Shown one piece after another: positions 25,369 through 34,605 of a stretch of 64,000 nt of DNA (position 1 is its first letter; each line of letters begins with the position of its first letter). The notes under the pieces are model-generated. The model did no database searches. It was not told the DNA's origin and saw only the letters and a program-made list of their open reading frames with translations. This stretch comes from Paenibacillus soyae. Lineage in GTDB: Bacteria; Bacillota; Bacilli; Paenibacillales; Paenibacillaceae. Where the stretch lies: positions 186,001 through 250,000 of the forward strand of contig NZ_JANIPJ010000005.1 of the NCBI RefSeq assembly GCF_024623455.1. The letters run 5' to 3'. The position numbers and the translations under genes were made by a program.

Positions 25369-27960
25369 ATGATGAACATCAAGACCAAAGTGCATACGAT
25401 TTTTCTGCTGGTCGGGACGACCGAATGCGGTAAATCCACCTTCTCGAAGGAGGTGCTGATCCCGCAACTGCAGCGCTTCGAGCCGGCCGTGAACGCGAGG
25501 GCGAACGTGCAATATTTGTCCTCCGACGCGATCCGGCAGGAGCTTCTCGGCTACGGGTACGACAAATACGAGCAGGTCATGCATGAGGCGAGCTCGCACG
25601 CGTTCCGCTTATTGTTCGAGAAGCTGAAGGTGGCGACGTCGTTCCCGGTTAACGCGGAATTCGTGATCGTCGATACGCTTGGCCTCGCCGAGGATTTCCG
25701 GTCTCAGGTGCGCGAGATCGCGGCGGAAAACAACTACAACGTGGAGGTTGTCCTATTCGACTACCGGAAGCGCGAAGATTACTATAATTCGGAACGGTCG
25801 AAGAAGCTCATCAGCGGCCACTTGAACCGTCTCCGGAGGGAAGTGCTGCCGGTGCTGTCGCGCGAAGGTTACGCGGCCGTTCACAAGGTGCGCGCCAAGG
25901 ACTTCTACGACCCGGCGACGGGAGCAGGCAATCCGGCGTACACCGTAGACATCGCGGACTGGAACGCCTACATGGCGGCGCATCTTCCGCAGGATCAGAA
26001 GTACATCGTCGTCGGCGACGTGCATGAATGCGTGGCCGAGCTGCAAGGGCTGCTTCGGAGCCACGGCTTCCATGTCGGGGATGACGGGCGGCTAGAGGCG
26101 ACGGACCGCGTGCGGGATACCCGCGTCATTCTCGCCGGGGACTGGATCGACAAAGGCAAGCAAACGCGCGGCGTCGTCGAGTTTCTGTATACGAATCGGG
26201 AGTTCTTCCTATTCGTGCTCGGCAACCACGAAAACTTCGTGTACAAATATTTGAAGGGCGACATCGACGGGGCGGATCCCGGGCTGCTCGAGACATACTT
26301 CGATTCCGTGCCGGTGCTGGCGCAGGATGCGGCGCTTCGGGAGAAGTTCTACGCCCTCGTCGAAAGCGCCCAGCCGTTCTACAGGCACGTGGGCACGCAG
26401 GGCCCATCTTATTACGTGACGCACGCGCCGTGCCGGAACAAATATATCGGCAAGCTGGACGCGAATTCGGCCCGCCATCAGCGCAACTTCCGGCTGGATC
26501 GGGAGACGGATACCGAAGCGCAGCTGTCATTCCTCCAAGAGGAGGCGGCCGGCAGCCATCCTTACCATCTGTTCGGGCATATCGCGGCCAAGCAAGCGTT
26601 CCGCATCCGCAACAAGATCCACCTCGACTCCGGCTGTGCGCACGGCAACGCGTTGACGACGGTGACGGTCACGTTCAAGCCGTTTTTCAAAAGCTTCCGT
26701 TCCGGCAACGCGGCGTTGCAAGAGCAGCTGCCGATATTGTTTCAGGCAGAGAAGAAGGTCGACGTGAAAGAACTGGACGAAGCATCGGTTCGCCGGCTGC
26801 GTTACAGCTCCCGGAACCGGGTCAACTTCATCTCCGGCACGATGTCGCCGGCCGACAAGGATATGGCGGCCGGCGAGCTGGAGTCGCTGGCGCGCGGATT
26901 GGACTATTTCCGCGAGAGAGGCGCCGGCAAGGTGGTCCTGCAGCCCAAATATATGGGCTCCCGATGCAACGTGTACCTGTTCCGGGAGCCGGAGCGCTGC
27001 TACGCGATCAGCCGCAACGGCTATAAGATTAAGGCGGTCGACATGGCGCCGGTCTATCATTCGCTGCTCGAGAGACTGGGCGGATATATGGACGCCAATG
27101 CGCTGGACGGCCTGCTGCTGGACGGCGAGCTTCTGCCATGGAAGGCGCTGGGCGAAGGGCTGATCGAGCGTCAATTCAAGCCGATCGGCAAGGCGCTCGA
27201 GTCGGAGCTAGCTTTCCTTAAGGCGCATGGCTTCGAGGAGGCGTTGTCCGGATTAATCACTCAATACGCGGCGAGCGGCTTCGAGAAGGAGCAGCACACC
27301 GCCTCCAAGGCGGCGCTGTCGGACAAATACGGCGCGCATGTGTACCAGACCTATAAATATGTGCGCGAGGTTCGCGATTCGTTCGTTCCGCTGGAGATGC
27401 ACGAGGAAGCTTACCGCACGTACGATCAGCAGCTGGAGCTGTACGCGGCGGATGCGGAGCTGTCTTACAAGCCATTTGCCATTCTGAAGGAGATGCTGGC
27501 GAACGGGGAGGAGCGCTTGCCTGACGCGGACACTTCCGAGATGTACCGGCTGCTGAACGACGACCGATGTTTGGTGCTTGATTTGAACGAGGCTTCCTCC
27601 TATAATGCGGCAGAGCAATTCTTCCGGACGCTGACGGTAGAGCAGGGCATGGAGGGCGTCGTCATCAAGCCGGAGCGGGAGGCGCAGGGTGCCGTACCGT
27701 ATTTGAAGGTTCGCAACCCCGGCTATCTGTCCATCATTTATGGCTATGACTACAAGTTCCCGCACAAATACGATAAGCTATTGAAGCAGAAAAATATAAC
27801 CCCGAAGCTCCGCACGTCCTTGAGCGAGCATCGGCTAGGGCAGCAGCTGCTGGCGATCAAGCTGGACGACATCTCGCCGGAGAATGAACGGTACAAGGAA
27901 ATTGCGGCCAGTCTGTTGTTCGAGGTCGCGAAGGAGAAGGATATTGATCCAAGATTGTAA
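25369..27960 (+). CDS. pnkp: Polynucleotide kinase-phosphatase-ligase Pnkp
   Basis: This 863-residue enzyme has the three modules of bacterial Pnkp. The 5'-kinase has a P-loop GTTECGKST (16-24). The metallophosphoesterase has GDVHE (216-220), GDWIDKG (257-263) and GNHEN (285-289), and removes 2',3'-cyclic or 3'-phosphates. The ligase adenylyltransferase has KYMGSR (527-532, Lys527 as AMP acceptor), a DGELL motif, EGVVIK (762-767) and a YLKVR motif. Thus it heals both ends and seals 3'-OH to 5'-phosphate, needing Hen1 for activity in characterised systems. GGAGGGGAG precedes tandem ATG codons. All key residues are intact and length is typical. Confidence 0.95.
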   Translation: MMNIKTKVHTIFLLVGTTECGKSTFSKEVLIPQLQRFEPAVNARANVQYLSSDAIRQELLGYGYDKYEQVMHEASSHAFRLLFEKLKVATSFPVNAEFVIVDTLGLAEDFRSQVREIAAENNYNVEVVLFDYRKREDYYNSERSKKLISGHLNRLRREVLPVLSREGYAAVHKVRAKDFYDPATGAGNPAYTVDIADWNAYMAAHLPQDQKYIVVGDVHECVAELQGLLRSHGFHVGDDGRLEATDRVRDTRVILAGDWIDKGKQTRGVVEFLYTNREFFLFVLGNHENFVYKYLKGDIDGADPGLLETYFDSVPVLAQDAALREKFYALVESAQPFYRHVGTQGPSYYVTHAPCRNKYIGKLDANSARHQRNFRLDRETDTEAQLSFLQEEAAGSHPYHLFGHIAAKQAFRIRNKIHLDSGCAHGNALTTVTVTFKPFFKSFRSGNAALQEQLPILFQAEKKVDVKELDEASVRRLRYSSRNRVNFISGTMSPADKDMAAGELESLARGLDYFRERGAGKVVLQPKYMGSRCNVYLFREPERCYAISRNGYKIKAVDMAPVYHSLLERLGGYMDANALDGLLLDGELLPWKALGEGLIERQFKPIGKALESELAFLKAHGFEEALSGLITQYAASGFEKEQHTASKAALSDKYGAHVYQTYKYVREVRDSFVPLEMHEEAYRTYDQQLELYAADAELSYKPFAILKEMLANGEERLPDADTSEMYRLLNDDRCLVLDLNEASSYNAAEQFFRTLTVEQGMEGVVIKPEREAQGAVPYLKVRNPGYLSIIYGYDYKFPHKYDKLLKQKNITPKLRTSLSEHRLGQQLLAIKLDDISPENERYKEIAASLLFEVAKEKDIDPRL

Positions 27961-27994
27961 GGGATTTGCGCAAGGATAGAAGGAGTGAACGAAC

Positions 27995-29221
27995 ATGGCT
28001 TACCAAACAATCGGCGGCGTGCGCGTCTGGGGGACTCCCGACGAAGGCGCGCTGTCGCAAGCGCAGACCTGCGCCGAGCACGGCAACGTCGTCCAGGCGC
28101 TGCTCATGGCGGACCATCACAAAGGCTACAGCCAGCCGATCGGCGGCGTCATTGCTTACGAGGGGCAAATTTCGCCGTCGGGCGTCGGCTACGACATCGG
28201 CTGCGGTAACAAGGCGGTCCGCACGAATCTGATGGCGGGGGACATCAAGCCGCGGCTCGGCGCGGTCATGAACGAGCTTGCGCGCAAGGTTTCGTTCGGC
28301 ATCGGCCGGGCGAACAGCGAGAGGGTCGACCACGAGCTGTTCGACGATCCGGACTGGAGCGTGTACGCCGCGATTGGCCGTCAGGAGCACGACAAGCTGA
28401 AGGCGCTGGCGCGCGACCAGCTCGGCACGGTTGGCAGCGGCAACCACTACGTCGATCTGTTCGAGGATACGGATACGGGGAGACTATGGGTCGGCAACCA
28501 CTTCGGGAGCAGAGGCTTCGGGCATAAAACGGCCAGCGGCTTCCTGAACTTGGCCGCGGGACGCGAATTTCTCGGCAAAGCGCCGGGCGAATCGATGGAT
28601 CAGCCTCCGGTGCTGCTGGACCTCGCGAGCGAGGTCGGCGATATGTACGAACGCGCGATGAAGCTGGCGGGACGCTACGCTTACGCCGGAAGGGACTATG
28701 TCATCCGCCAGGTGCTAGGGCTTCTGGGGGCCGAAGCGGATTTCGAGGTGCACAACCATCACAACTTCGCGTGGCGGGAAGTGCATGACGGCCGCGAGAC
28801 GGTGGTCGTGCGGAAGGGCGCGACGCCGTCCGCGCCGGGGCAGCTTGGTTTTATCGGCGGGAGCATGGGCGACATCTCCGTCATCGTGCGAGGCAAGGAC
28901 ACGGAGGAGAACCGGGAGTCGTTCTACAGCACCGTGCACGGCGCGGGCCGCATTATGAGCCGGACGCAGGCCGCCGGCAAAATGAACTGGAAGACGCGCA
29001 CCCGCTCCGGCGGCGCGATCTCCGAGGAGCAGATGCGCGAAGCGGTACACGACTTCGGCGTCGAGCTGCGCGGGGCGGGCACGGACGAAAGCCCGTTCGT
29101 CTACCGCAAGCTGCGCGAGGTGCTGGACGCGCATGCCGAGACGATCGACGTGCTGCATGTGCTGAAGCCGATCGGCGTCTGCATGGCGGGCGCGGACGAG
29201 TTCGATCCGTATAAGGATTAG
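27995..29221 (+). CDS. rtcB: RNA-splicing ligase RtcB, copy 2 (Pnkp/Hen1 operon)
   Basis: This 408-residue RtcB has the full metal and nucleotidyl set: C70 (DIGCG), H151 (GSGNH), H169 (NHFGSR), a His in HNHHNF (253-258), and the guanylylation His315 in HGAGR. It is shorter than copy 1 and clearly a different subfamily, lacking insertions around the first metal site. AGGAG lies nine bases upstream of the ATG, 34 bp after pnkp, and a strong terminator follows. Its presence gives the operon a direct 3'-phosphate/5'-OH ligase beside the heal-and-seal Pnkp/Hen1 pair. No archease gene is seen. Confidence 0.93.
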   Translation: MAYQTIGGVRVWGTPDEGALSQAQTCAEHGNVVQALLMADHHKGYSQPIGGVIAYEGQISPSGVGYDIGCGNKAVRTNLMAGDIKPRLGAVMNELARKVSFGIGRANSERVDHELFDDPDWSVYAAIGRQEHDKLKALARDQLGTVGSGNHYVDLFEDTDTGRLWVGNHFGSRGFGHKTASGFLNLAAGREFLGKAPGESMDQPPVLLDLASEVGDMYERAMKLAGRYAYAGRDYVIRQVLGLLGAEADFEVHNHHNFAWREVHDGRETVVVRKGATPSAPGQLGFIGGSMGDISVIVRGKDTEENRESFYSTVHGAGRIMSRTQAAGKMNWKTRTRSGGAISEEQMREAVHDFGVELRGAGTDESPFVYRKLREVLDAHAETIDVLHVLKPIGVCMAGADEFDPYKD

Positions 29222-29227
29222 AGAAGA

Positions 29228-29266
29228 AACGCCAAGCCGATGAAATTCGTCGGTCTTGGCGTTTTT
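29228..29266. terminator. Terminator of the RNA-repair operon
   Basis: AACGCCAAG-CCGA pairs with TCGG-CTTGGCGTT, followed by TTTTT, between convergent rtcB2 and the small membrane gene. It can serve both strands. Confidence 0.9.
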
Positions 29267-29269
29267 GAT

Positions 29270-29503
29270 TTACTGTTGGTCCTTGTTATGAGCTCTATAT
29301 CTTGCGATGCCTGCAATGAGAAAAAGAATCCCTGCAATGACGTATAGTACGAGTATGACCCATTGAAAGGGAGAAAGCTCGAATTCCGGTCTGTCCACGC
29401 CGATTTTCGGCCGGCTGTTCTGCCAATACCCATGGGCGACGAATATCGTTGGAACGAGGATTAACAGGATACTCAACAAAATTTGGAGAATATGACGCCC
29501 CAT
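29270..29503 (-). CDS. Small two-helix membrane protein, unknown function
   Basis: The 77-residue product has two hydrophobic helices (about 5-26 and 45-65) separated by a polar loop, and ends with a basic, charged tail. The start was set at the second of two adjacent ATG codons, six bases after a strong AAGGAGG; the longer frame begins before this site. No family is recognised. It converges on the RNA-repair operon, sharing its terminator, and there is no evidence of a functional link. Confidence 0.6.
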   Translation of the reverse strand: MGRHILQILLSILLILVPTIFVAHGYWQNSRPKIGVDRPEFELSPFQWVILVLYVIAGILFLIAGIARYRAHNKDQQ

Positions 29504-29621
29504 CATCAACCTCCTTAAACGCAGTGTGACTTCGGAAGCCATTGCTTAACTTTTTCCTTTACTTTCCATGCAACTCTGATACGATTACGTTATCAAGAAC
29601 GTTCCAAGGAGGAGAAGGGTT

Positions 29622-30533
29622 GTGGGTACGCATCTGCAGAGGGCGCTAAGCTCGATATGGCTGGGCAGTTTTATTTGGCTCATTTACAACAAAGGACAAT
29701 GGTCGTTCGACACGGCGCTTCTGCTCGCGATTGGCGTCTACTTGGCGGGTTGTGGGATTCGGTATACATTCCTGTCGCGAAGAAGCGGACATGCCCAAGA
29801 GGCGAATTTTCCGGGGAAGCCGTTAGCGGGGACGGTGCTGTGGACGGTCGTATTTGCGATTGCCCAGTTCGGGCTCGTTCATTTAACGTACCGAATATTT
29901 AACGATGTTGCTGGCGGAGTGCCCAGCGCTTGGACGTATACTTTCATCGTTTTGTTTACACTGTTCGCCATCTGGCTCGCGGTAACGCTAAGCGGAGCTC
30001 TTCTTATGCTGGCCGGGCTCGCGAAGGGGGCGGAGAATGCGGAGGCCGAGCGCAAGCTGCTTGAGGTACCGCTTGCGGCATTTAAGCTGCTGGCGAAGAG
30101 GGGAACGGGACTGATTGGCCGCGGCACCGCCGCGCTGCTGTTCGTATGGATGGCCTTCTTGCCAGTTGGCGAACAACCCGCGGGGACCACGATCGGGTTT
30201 CTGGTCCTGCTGCTAAGCATGGACTGGCTGCATGCCGCTCCTGCTGCCGTTCAAGAGAGCGAAGAGACTCGCGAGACCGGACGCAAAGGCTGGAGATGGA
30301 CGGCCGTCGTTATCTTAGCGGTATTTTTGCTGTTTTACATTTTTTTGTTCTCCTACTTTTCCGGACCGTCTATCGCCTTCGTCGGGGGTGCGCTGGCAGG
30401 GCTGCTGATTTATTTTCTCTGCTGGGGCATCGTGAAGCTGCGGTTATTCGCCGTGTTGAAGTGGCTGATGGCGTTATTCATCTATCCCTCGTTCGCGGCA
30501 TGGGTATTCTGGATGTGGTTTATTAGTCAATAA
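29622..30533 (+). CDS. Polytopic membrane protein, unknown function
   Basis: This 303-residue protein has about eight predicted membrane helices in two groups separated by a charged cytoplasmic stretch near residues 125-150 (KGAENAEAERKLLE). A second charged loop sits near 210-225. The GTG start has AAGGAGG upstream. I recognise no domain or active-site motif. The next gene, also a membrane protein, follows after about 100 bp, so the two may act together. No transporter signature is seen. Confidence 0.6.
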   Translation: MGTHLQRALSSIWLGSFIWLIYNKGQWSFDTALLLAIGVYLAGCGIRYTFLSRRSGHAQEANFPGKPLAGTVLWTVVFAIAQFGLVHLTYRIFNDVAGGVPSAWTYTFIVLFTLFAIWLAVTLSGALLMLAGLAKGAENAEAERKLLEVPLAAFKLLAKRGTGLIGRGTAALLFVWMAFLPVGEQPAGTTIGFLVLLLSMDWLHAAPAAVQESEETRETGRKGWRWTAVVILAVFLLFYIFLFSYFSGPSIAFVGGALAGLLIYFLCWGIVKLRLFAVLKWLMALFIYPSFAAWVFWMWFISQ

Positions 30534-30635
30534 GAGGACGGGATCGTATTTTGCATGCAACCGCCCAAGTCTAGGAAGCGTCATATCATTAGAAGTAATG
30601 GAGGTGCGGATGGGAAGCGGGAGGGAGAGCGTGAA

Positions 30636-32105
30636 GTGGCGAAATGGAAGCTCGTGATAGGAGTCCTGCTGGCAATCATCCTACTGACGGTATTCTGGTT
30701 GTATCATCATCGAAGCGAAGCGGTCTACAATCGAATCATTCAGGAGGACGGGTACGAGCTGTCGCTGGTGAGGGAAGGAATTTCGGCGGAGTTTTTCCTG
30801 AAGCCGGAATGGATACCCGAGCGCGAAGGCGAGGAGAATCGGTTAGACCTTGTCATAAGCAAGCAAGGAGATACGGACATTGTTTTGGAGATGGTCGCAA
30901 AGCGGGAAAAGGATTTTTATATCCAGCTTAACCTTGTGCCGCATCCCAATCGAAAAGCGGGGCAGCTTTTATCGACTTCTATCATCGAAGGCGGCACATT
31001 CTCGACAGGCAATTTCCAAAGTTGGCAGCTGACCAACTCAAAAGGGACAGAAATGTTGAAGGGTCAGTTCGGCACGGGCAGCGGTCCGGGCAACCTGTCC
31101 AATATTTTTATCGATGACACTTTCCGCGATAAGTTTGCAAACGGAGCCCAAGTTCGATTCTCCGGCTACTACTTGTACGGATATCGGCAGCTGCCCACGT
31201 ATTACGCGTCTGCCCTGCTGTCTATCTTTTATATCGTGATCGTCATTGCCGGACTTGTCATGCTGTACCGGCAGCGCGAGGAACAAGAGAAGGGACTCGC
31301 TTGGAAGCTGATCGGTTATCATCTTCTTGGAGGGTTTACGTTTGCGTTCAACGCCGTCCGTTTGCCGCTTGGATTCGCCGTCTATTGGCTGTTTTTCCGG
31401 AAGTCCAATACGAACCGCGACATCAAGAGGAAGGCGGCGGTATTCGGCCTTCTGCTGGCTCTTCTGCAATGGGTAACGCCTGGAATAGTAGGCGCCCTGG
31501 ATTTGAATGGGAAGAGCGCGGTCATCCATCGGGTGTCCATCGAGGAGCTGGGGCATGACGGAATATGGAAAATGATTGCGGCCCAATTAAGAATAAGCGA
31601 TCAGGCGAAAGTCAATCGATACGAGGCGGTCGTCTCAAGCGGCGGACAGCCCCAGAGCTTCTATCTGCATCTTGTGGATTGGGACACGCAAGGACGTTAC
31701 ATTCACATAGAAGCTAATTACGATGGTTCGGAGCATACGGTGAAGACCGGGCATTACTTCACGGATGAGTGGCAGCAATTCCCGGGAACCATTCCTGCAG
31801 ATTACTTTTTCAATAAGGTTCAAAGTTTGCAGTTAGCGAACTTGAAGCCTTACGGCGGCGAGTATAAGCAAGTGAAGCTGGAGCTGCAGCAGTACGGGGG
31901 ATGGGTGAGCTACGCCATCCGAGACGCGCATACTTTTGGCGTAGATGAGGAAGGGGCTTACGAAATCAAGAAAGAGCAGCTTCCGGTTCAGGGGATCTGG
32001 ATGACCGCATGCGGACTCCCGGAAGCCACGCACCCCGCTAGAGGATGCGAGAACTTCGCGCATTACTTGTTCGATATCGAGGGCGGATCGTTAAGAGATA
32101 CTTAA
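30636..32105 (+). CDS. Membrane protein with large extracytoplasmic regions, unknown function
   Basis: The 489-residue product has an N-terminal helix (about 5-22), an extracytoplasmic region to about 180, a group of three helices between about 185 and 285, and a C-terminal extracytoplasmic domain of about 190 residues. I do not recognise the domains. A GTG at 30636 was preferred to the longer ATG frame because GGGAGGGAG precedes it and the membrane helix then starts close to the N-terminus, as usual. The upstream 27 codons are rich in Arg and Gly and look untranslated. It lies between another membrane gene and an isochorismatase-like gene. Confidence 0.6.
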   Translation: MAKWKLVIGVLLAIILLTVFWLYHHRSEAVYNRIIQEDGYELSLVREGISAEFFLKPEWIPEREGEENRLDLVISKQGDTDIVLEMVAKREKDFYIQLNLVPHPNRKAGQLLSTSIIEGGTFSTGNFQSWQLTNSKGTEMLKGQFGTGSGPGNLSNIFIDDTFRDKFANGAQVRFSGYYLYGYRQLPTYYASALLSIFYIVIVIAGLVMLYRQREEQEKGLAWKLIGYHLLGGFTFAFNAVRLPLGFAVYWLFFRKSNTNRDIKRKAAVFGLLLALLQWVTPGIVGALDLNGKSAVIHRVSIEELGHDGIWKMIAAQLRISDQAKVNRYEAVVSSGGQPQSFYLHLVDWDTQGRYIHIEANYDGSEHTVKTGHYFTDEWQQFPGTIPADYFFNKVQSLQLANLKPYGGEYKQVKLELQQYGGWVSYAIRDAHTFGVDEEGAYEIKKEQLPVQGIWMTACGLPEATHPARGCENFAHYLFDIEGGSLRDT

Positions 32106-32128
32106 TAAAAAGGAGCACTTACAGTACT

Positions 32129-32620
32129 ATGAAAATAGGATTTCTAATTATCGATATGCAAAGCGTTCACTTGCAGGATGTCGAGAAGAAAAACATAAAA
32201 AGAGCTTGCGAATACATCAATTATGTGGCGGATATGCTCCGGTCCAAGGACCAAGTGGTCCTGCATGTTCAAGATATCGAGGGAATGACGGATTCGAATA
32301 AAGATGAATTTAACATCCTCCCGGAAATTCAAATCGATGAGAAGGATGTATTCCTAACGAAAGAGAGCTCCAATTCATTCTGGAAGACGGACCTTGAACA
32401 GCTGTTAAACGATCAAGGCGTTGATTTTCTCGTCATAGCGGGCAATGCCGCCGAGCATTGCGTCCTGTTCACCTATAACGGTGCGCTTGAAAGAGGATTT
32501 AATACCGTCATTCTGCAGAACGGAATCTTAAGCCGGCATCCGGAAGCGGTCGTATCCACGTACAGAGACCGGAATATCATCTCTCATCCTGCCATCAAAT
32601 ATATGACTGGACTCCTATGA
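32129..32620 (+). CDS. Isochorismatase-family cysteine hydrolase
   Basis: This 163-residue protein has the isochorismatase-like fold with Asp9 (IIDMQ), a mid-protein Lys in FLTKESSNSF, and Cys in AAEHCV, the usual Asp-Lys-Cys triad of these hydrolases. Members hydrolyse nicotinamide, isochorismate or other amides; the substrate here is unknown, and the metal-site His pattern of nicotinamidase is not obvious. AAGGAG is 13 bases upstream of the ATG, and a terminator follows the stop. Confidence 0.82.
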   Translation: MKIGFLIIDMQSVHLQDVEKKNIKRACEYINYVADMLRSKDQVVLHVQDIEGMTDSNKDEFNILPEIQIDEKDVFLTKESSNSFWKTDLEQLLNDQGVDFLVIAGNAAEHCVLFTYNGALERGFNTVILQNGILSRHPEAVVSTYRDRNIISHPAIKYMTGLL

Positions 32621-32644
32621 GGGGACAATAGGAATCAAAAAAAG

Positions 32645-32686
32645 CAGCGGTAACCCAAGACGTAGGTCGGGGTTGCCGCTGTTTTT
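32645..32686 (+). terminator. Terminator after the isochorismatase gene
   Basis: CAGCGGTAACCC pairs with GGGTTGCCGCTG, followed by five T, 24 bp after the stop. Confidence 0.85.
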
Positions 32687-32689
32687 CTG

Positions 32690-33111
32690 AAGCCCTAAAT
32701 GAAATAGCGGAATAAAGGGAGTTATTCCAAAGCAAAAGATAAGTTATCGTTCGAATAGCGGCATAAACGGCACTAATTTCTTAGGGAATGAGCGGTTTCT
32801 TCATGGAGGGAAGCATTAACGGTATATCTGCCGCTATTTCGAGGAAAAGCCGGGTTTCATGTGAAATTAGCGGTAGAAATGCCGTTATTGCGTAACGCAG
32901 AGAGGGCGGGGCCGGACGACAACTTTTTGCCCCAGCTGTTCAAGATATAGACGGGCTTCGCATTCATCCGTACGTTCACGAAGCTCCAGGGATGACGCCA
33001 ATAAAGTACTGGAGTCAGATTCGGAGTGGCAAATGATGACTGCAGTCATTATCGGAGCCTGTTAATCTCTGATAAAATAAAGCTAATGTAACCAACCTTA
33101 GGGGGAGCTTT
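32690..33111. repeat. Intergenic region with AATAGCGG palindromic elements
   Basis: About 420 bases without a credible gene. The first 200 hold at least four copies of an (A)AATAGCGG or ATTAGCGG core in both orientations (near 32702, 32754, 32830 inverted, 32866). The pair at 32752-32764 and 32829-32842 has ATAGCGGCA and its exact reverse complement. This fits a dispersed small intergenic repeat. A TAAAAT hexamer near 33075 may be the -10 of the downstream kinase gene. Confidence 0.55.
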
Positions 33112-34569
33112 GTGGAAGCTTTATATGTGCTCATGTTCGCGTCCATGTGGACGATGGGAGTCGTCTTCCTGATCTACGGCTTCAAAAAAAACTTCTGGAT
33201 CGCGATGACGCTTCTGACGGGAGGCACGGCCAGCTTCGCGTTTTCGATTCACCTGGCGTTCATGCCGCTCCTTCTTCCCCTGGACGTGCTGACTCCGTTC
33301 TGGAGCGGGCTGATCTATCAGGTCTCGGTAGTCGCGATGAGCGTCTATTTCTACGCGTTTCCGTTCGCCGCCGGCATGGGCGGGCTTTGGCTCGGAGCGG
33401 TCCGCTCTCTCCCGGTCAAGGTGCTCATTACCGCGGTAATGGCGACCCCGTCCGTCTGGCTGTTCGTCTCGCATCTGCAGCAGGATCCGTGGAACAGCTT
33501 TACCGTCGGCGATTTCCGGTGGTGGAGCGGCTTCTGCTTCCTGTTCGGAGGAGTAATGTACGCGATCGCCTTCATTCGCGAGCCCGACAGCTATTTGAAG
33601 CGGGGCAAACGCCGGGTGGCCGCGCTGTTCTCGACCGGCACGTTGTGGGCGTTCGTATCGGATTTTGTCGGCTTCCGCACGCTCGTCATGGGCGAATGGA
33701 GCTTCGAGCTGGAGAGCAACGGCACCTGGCAGCTGAACGCGATCGTCATCCTCGCTCTGGTGGCGGGCATCATCTACTCCGCGGCGAAATACGGCATCTT
33801 GGGCGTCAAGGTCAAGCTCGAGAAGGAGCGGCTCGATTCCTCCATGAGGGCGCTCACGATGGGCGTGTCCATTCTGAACCATTCCATCAAAAACGAGATT
33901 CAGAAGATCAACTATTTGACGGAGAAAACGCAGGGGTATATCCAGTCCGGACAGCTCGAGAAGTCGCAGCAGACGATCGAGCAGGTGCATGCCGTCACGG
34001 CGCATCTGCTCAGCATGGTCGGACGGATTAAGGATAAGGCGGATGACATCGTGCTTAAGGAAGAGGCCGTGTCCGTCGACGGGCTGCTTGCCGCCGTGCT
34101 GAAGTCCATGATGCCGATTCTGGAAAGCCGGGCCGTTAAGGTCGAGCTGAAGCAGGAGGATGGAGGGGAGCTTGTCTGCGACGCGATGCATATGGCGGAA
34201 ACGTTGTCGAATCTCGTCCATAACGCGGTGGACGCGATGGAGGAGACCGGCGGCCTGCTGCGCATTCGGTCGTTCAAGTTCAAGAAGCATTACGTGCTGG
34301 AAGTGAAGGACAACGGGAGCGGCATCCCGAAGGAGCATTTGGCGAGAATATTCGAGCCGTTCTACACGACGAAGAAGAATACGGCCAATCACGGCCTGGG
34401 GCTCTCGTATTGCGTGTCGGTCATGAGGAAGCATGGGGGCGATCTTCGGATCGAGGAGTCGGAGGCCGGGAAGGGTACCGCGATTTGGCTTATGTTTCCC
34501 GTTAAGCGCTATACGGCAATGCCCGCGACTGGCGTGGGCCAGCCGGCCGCGTCCGTCCTTCACGCATAG
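33112..34569 (+). CDS. Membrane sensor histidine kinase (multi-helix sensor)
   Basis: The 485-residue kinase has seven or so membrane helices in residues 1-225, then a histidine phospho-acceptor region (NHSIKNEIQKI, His near 257) and a complete HATPase domain with N-box NLVHNAVDAMEE, G1 VKDNGSGIPKEH and G2 HGLGLSYCV. The HSIKNE-type H-box resembles KinB/NtrY-like stress or nitrogen kinases. The GTG start follows AGGGGGAGC. Its stop lies 37 bp from the stop of a convergent LuxR-type response regulator, the likely partner. Ligand unknown. Confidence 0.86.
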   Translation: MEALYVLMFASMWTMGVVFLIYGFKKNFWIAMTLLTGGTASFAFSIHLAFMPLLLPLDVLTPFWSGLIYQVSVVAMSVYFYAFPFAAGMGGLWLGAVRSLPVKVLITAVMATPSVWLFVSHLQQDPWNSFTVGDFRWWSGFCFLFGGVMYAIAFIREPDSYLKRGKRRVAALFSTGTLWAFVSDFVGFRTLVMGEWSFELESNGTWQLNAIVILALVAGIIYSAAKYGILGVKVKLEKERLDSSMRALTMGVSILNHSIKNEIQKINYLTEKTQGYIQSGQLEKSQQTIEQVHAVTAHLLSMVGRIKDKADDIVLKEEAVSVDGLLAAVLKSMMPILESRAVKVELKQEDGGELVCDAMHMAETLSNLVHNAVDAMEETGGLLRIRSFKFKKHYVLEVKDNGSGIPKEHLARIFEPFYTTKKNTANHGLGLSYCVSVMRKHGGDLRIEESEAGKGTAIWLMFPVKRYTAMPATGVGQPAASVLHA

Positions 34570-34605
34570 GTCGAAGGACGAACAAGTGCGGACCGGCCGA
34601 GCCGG

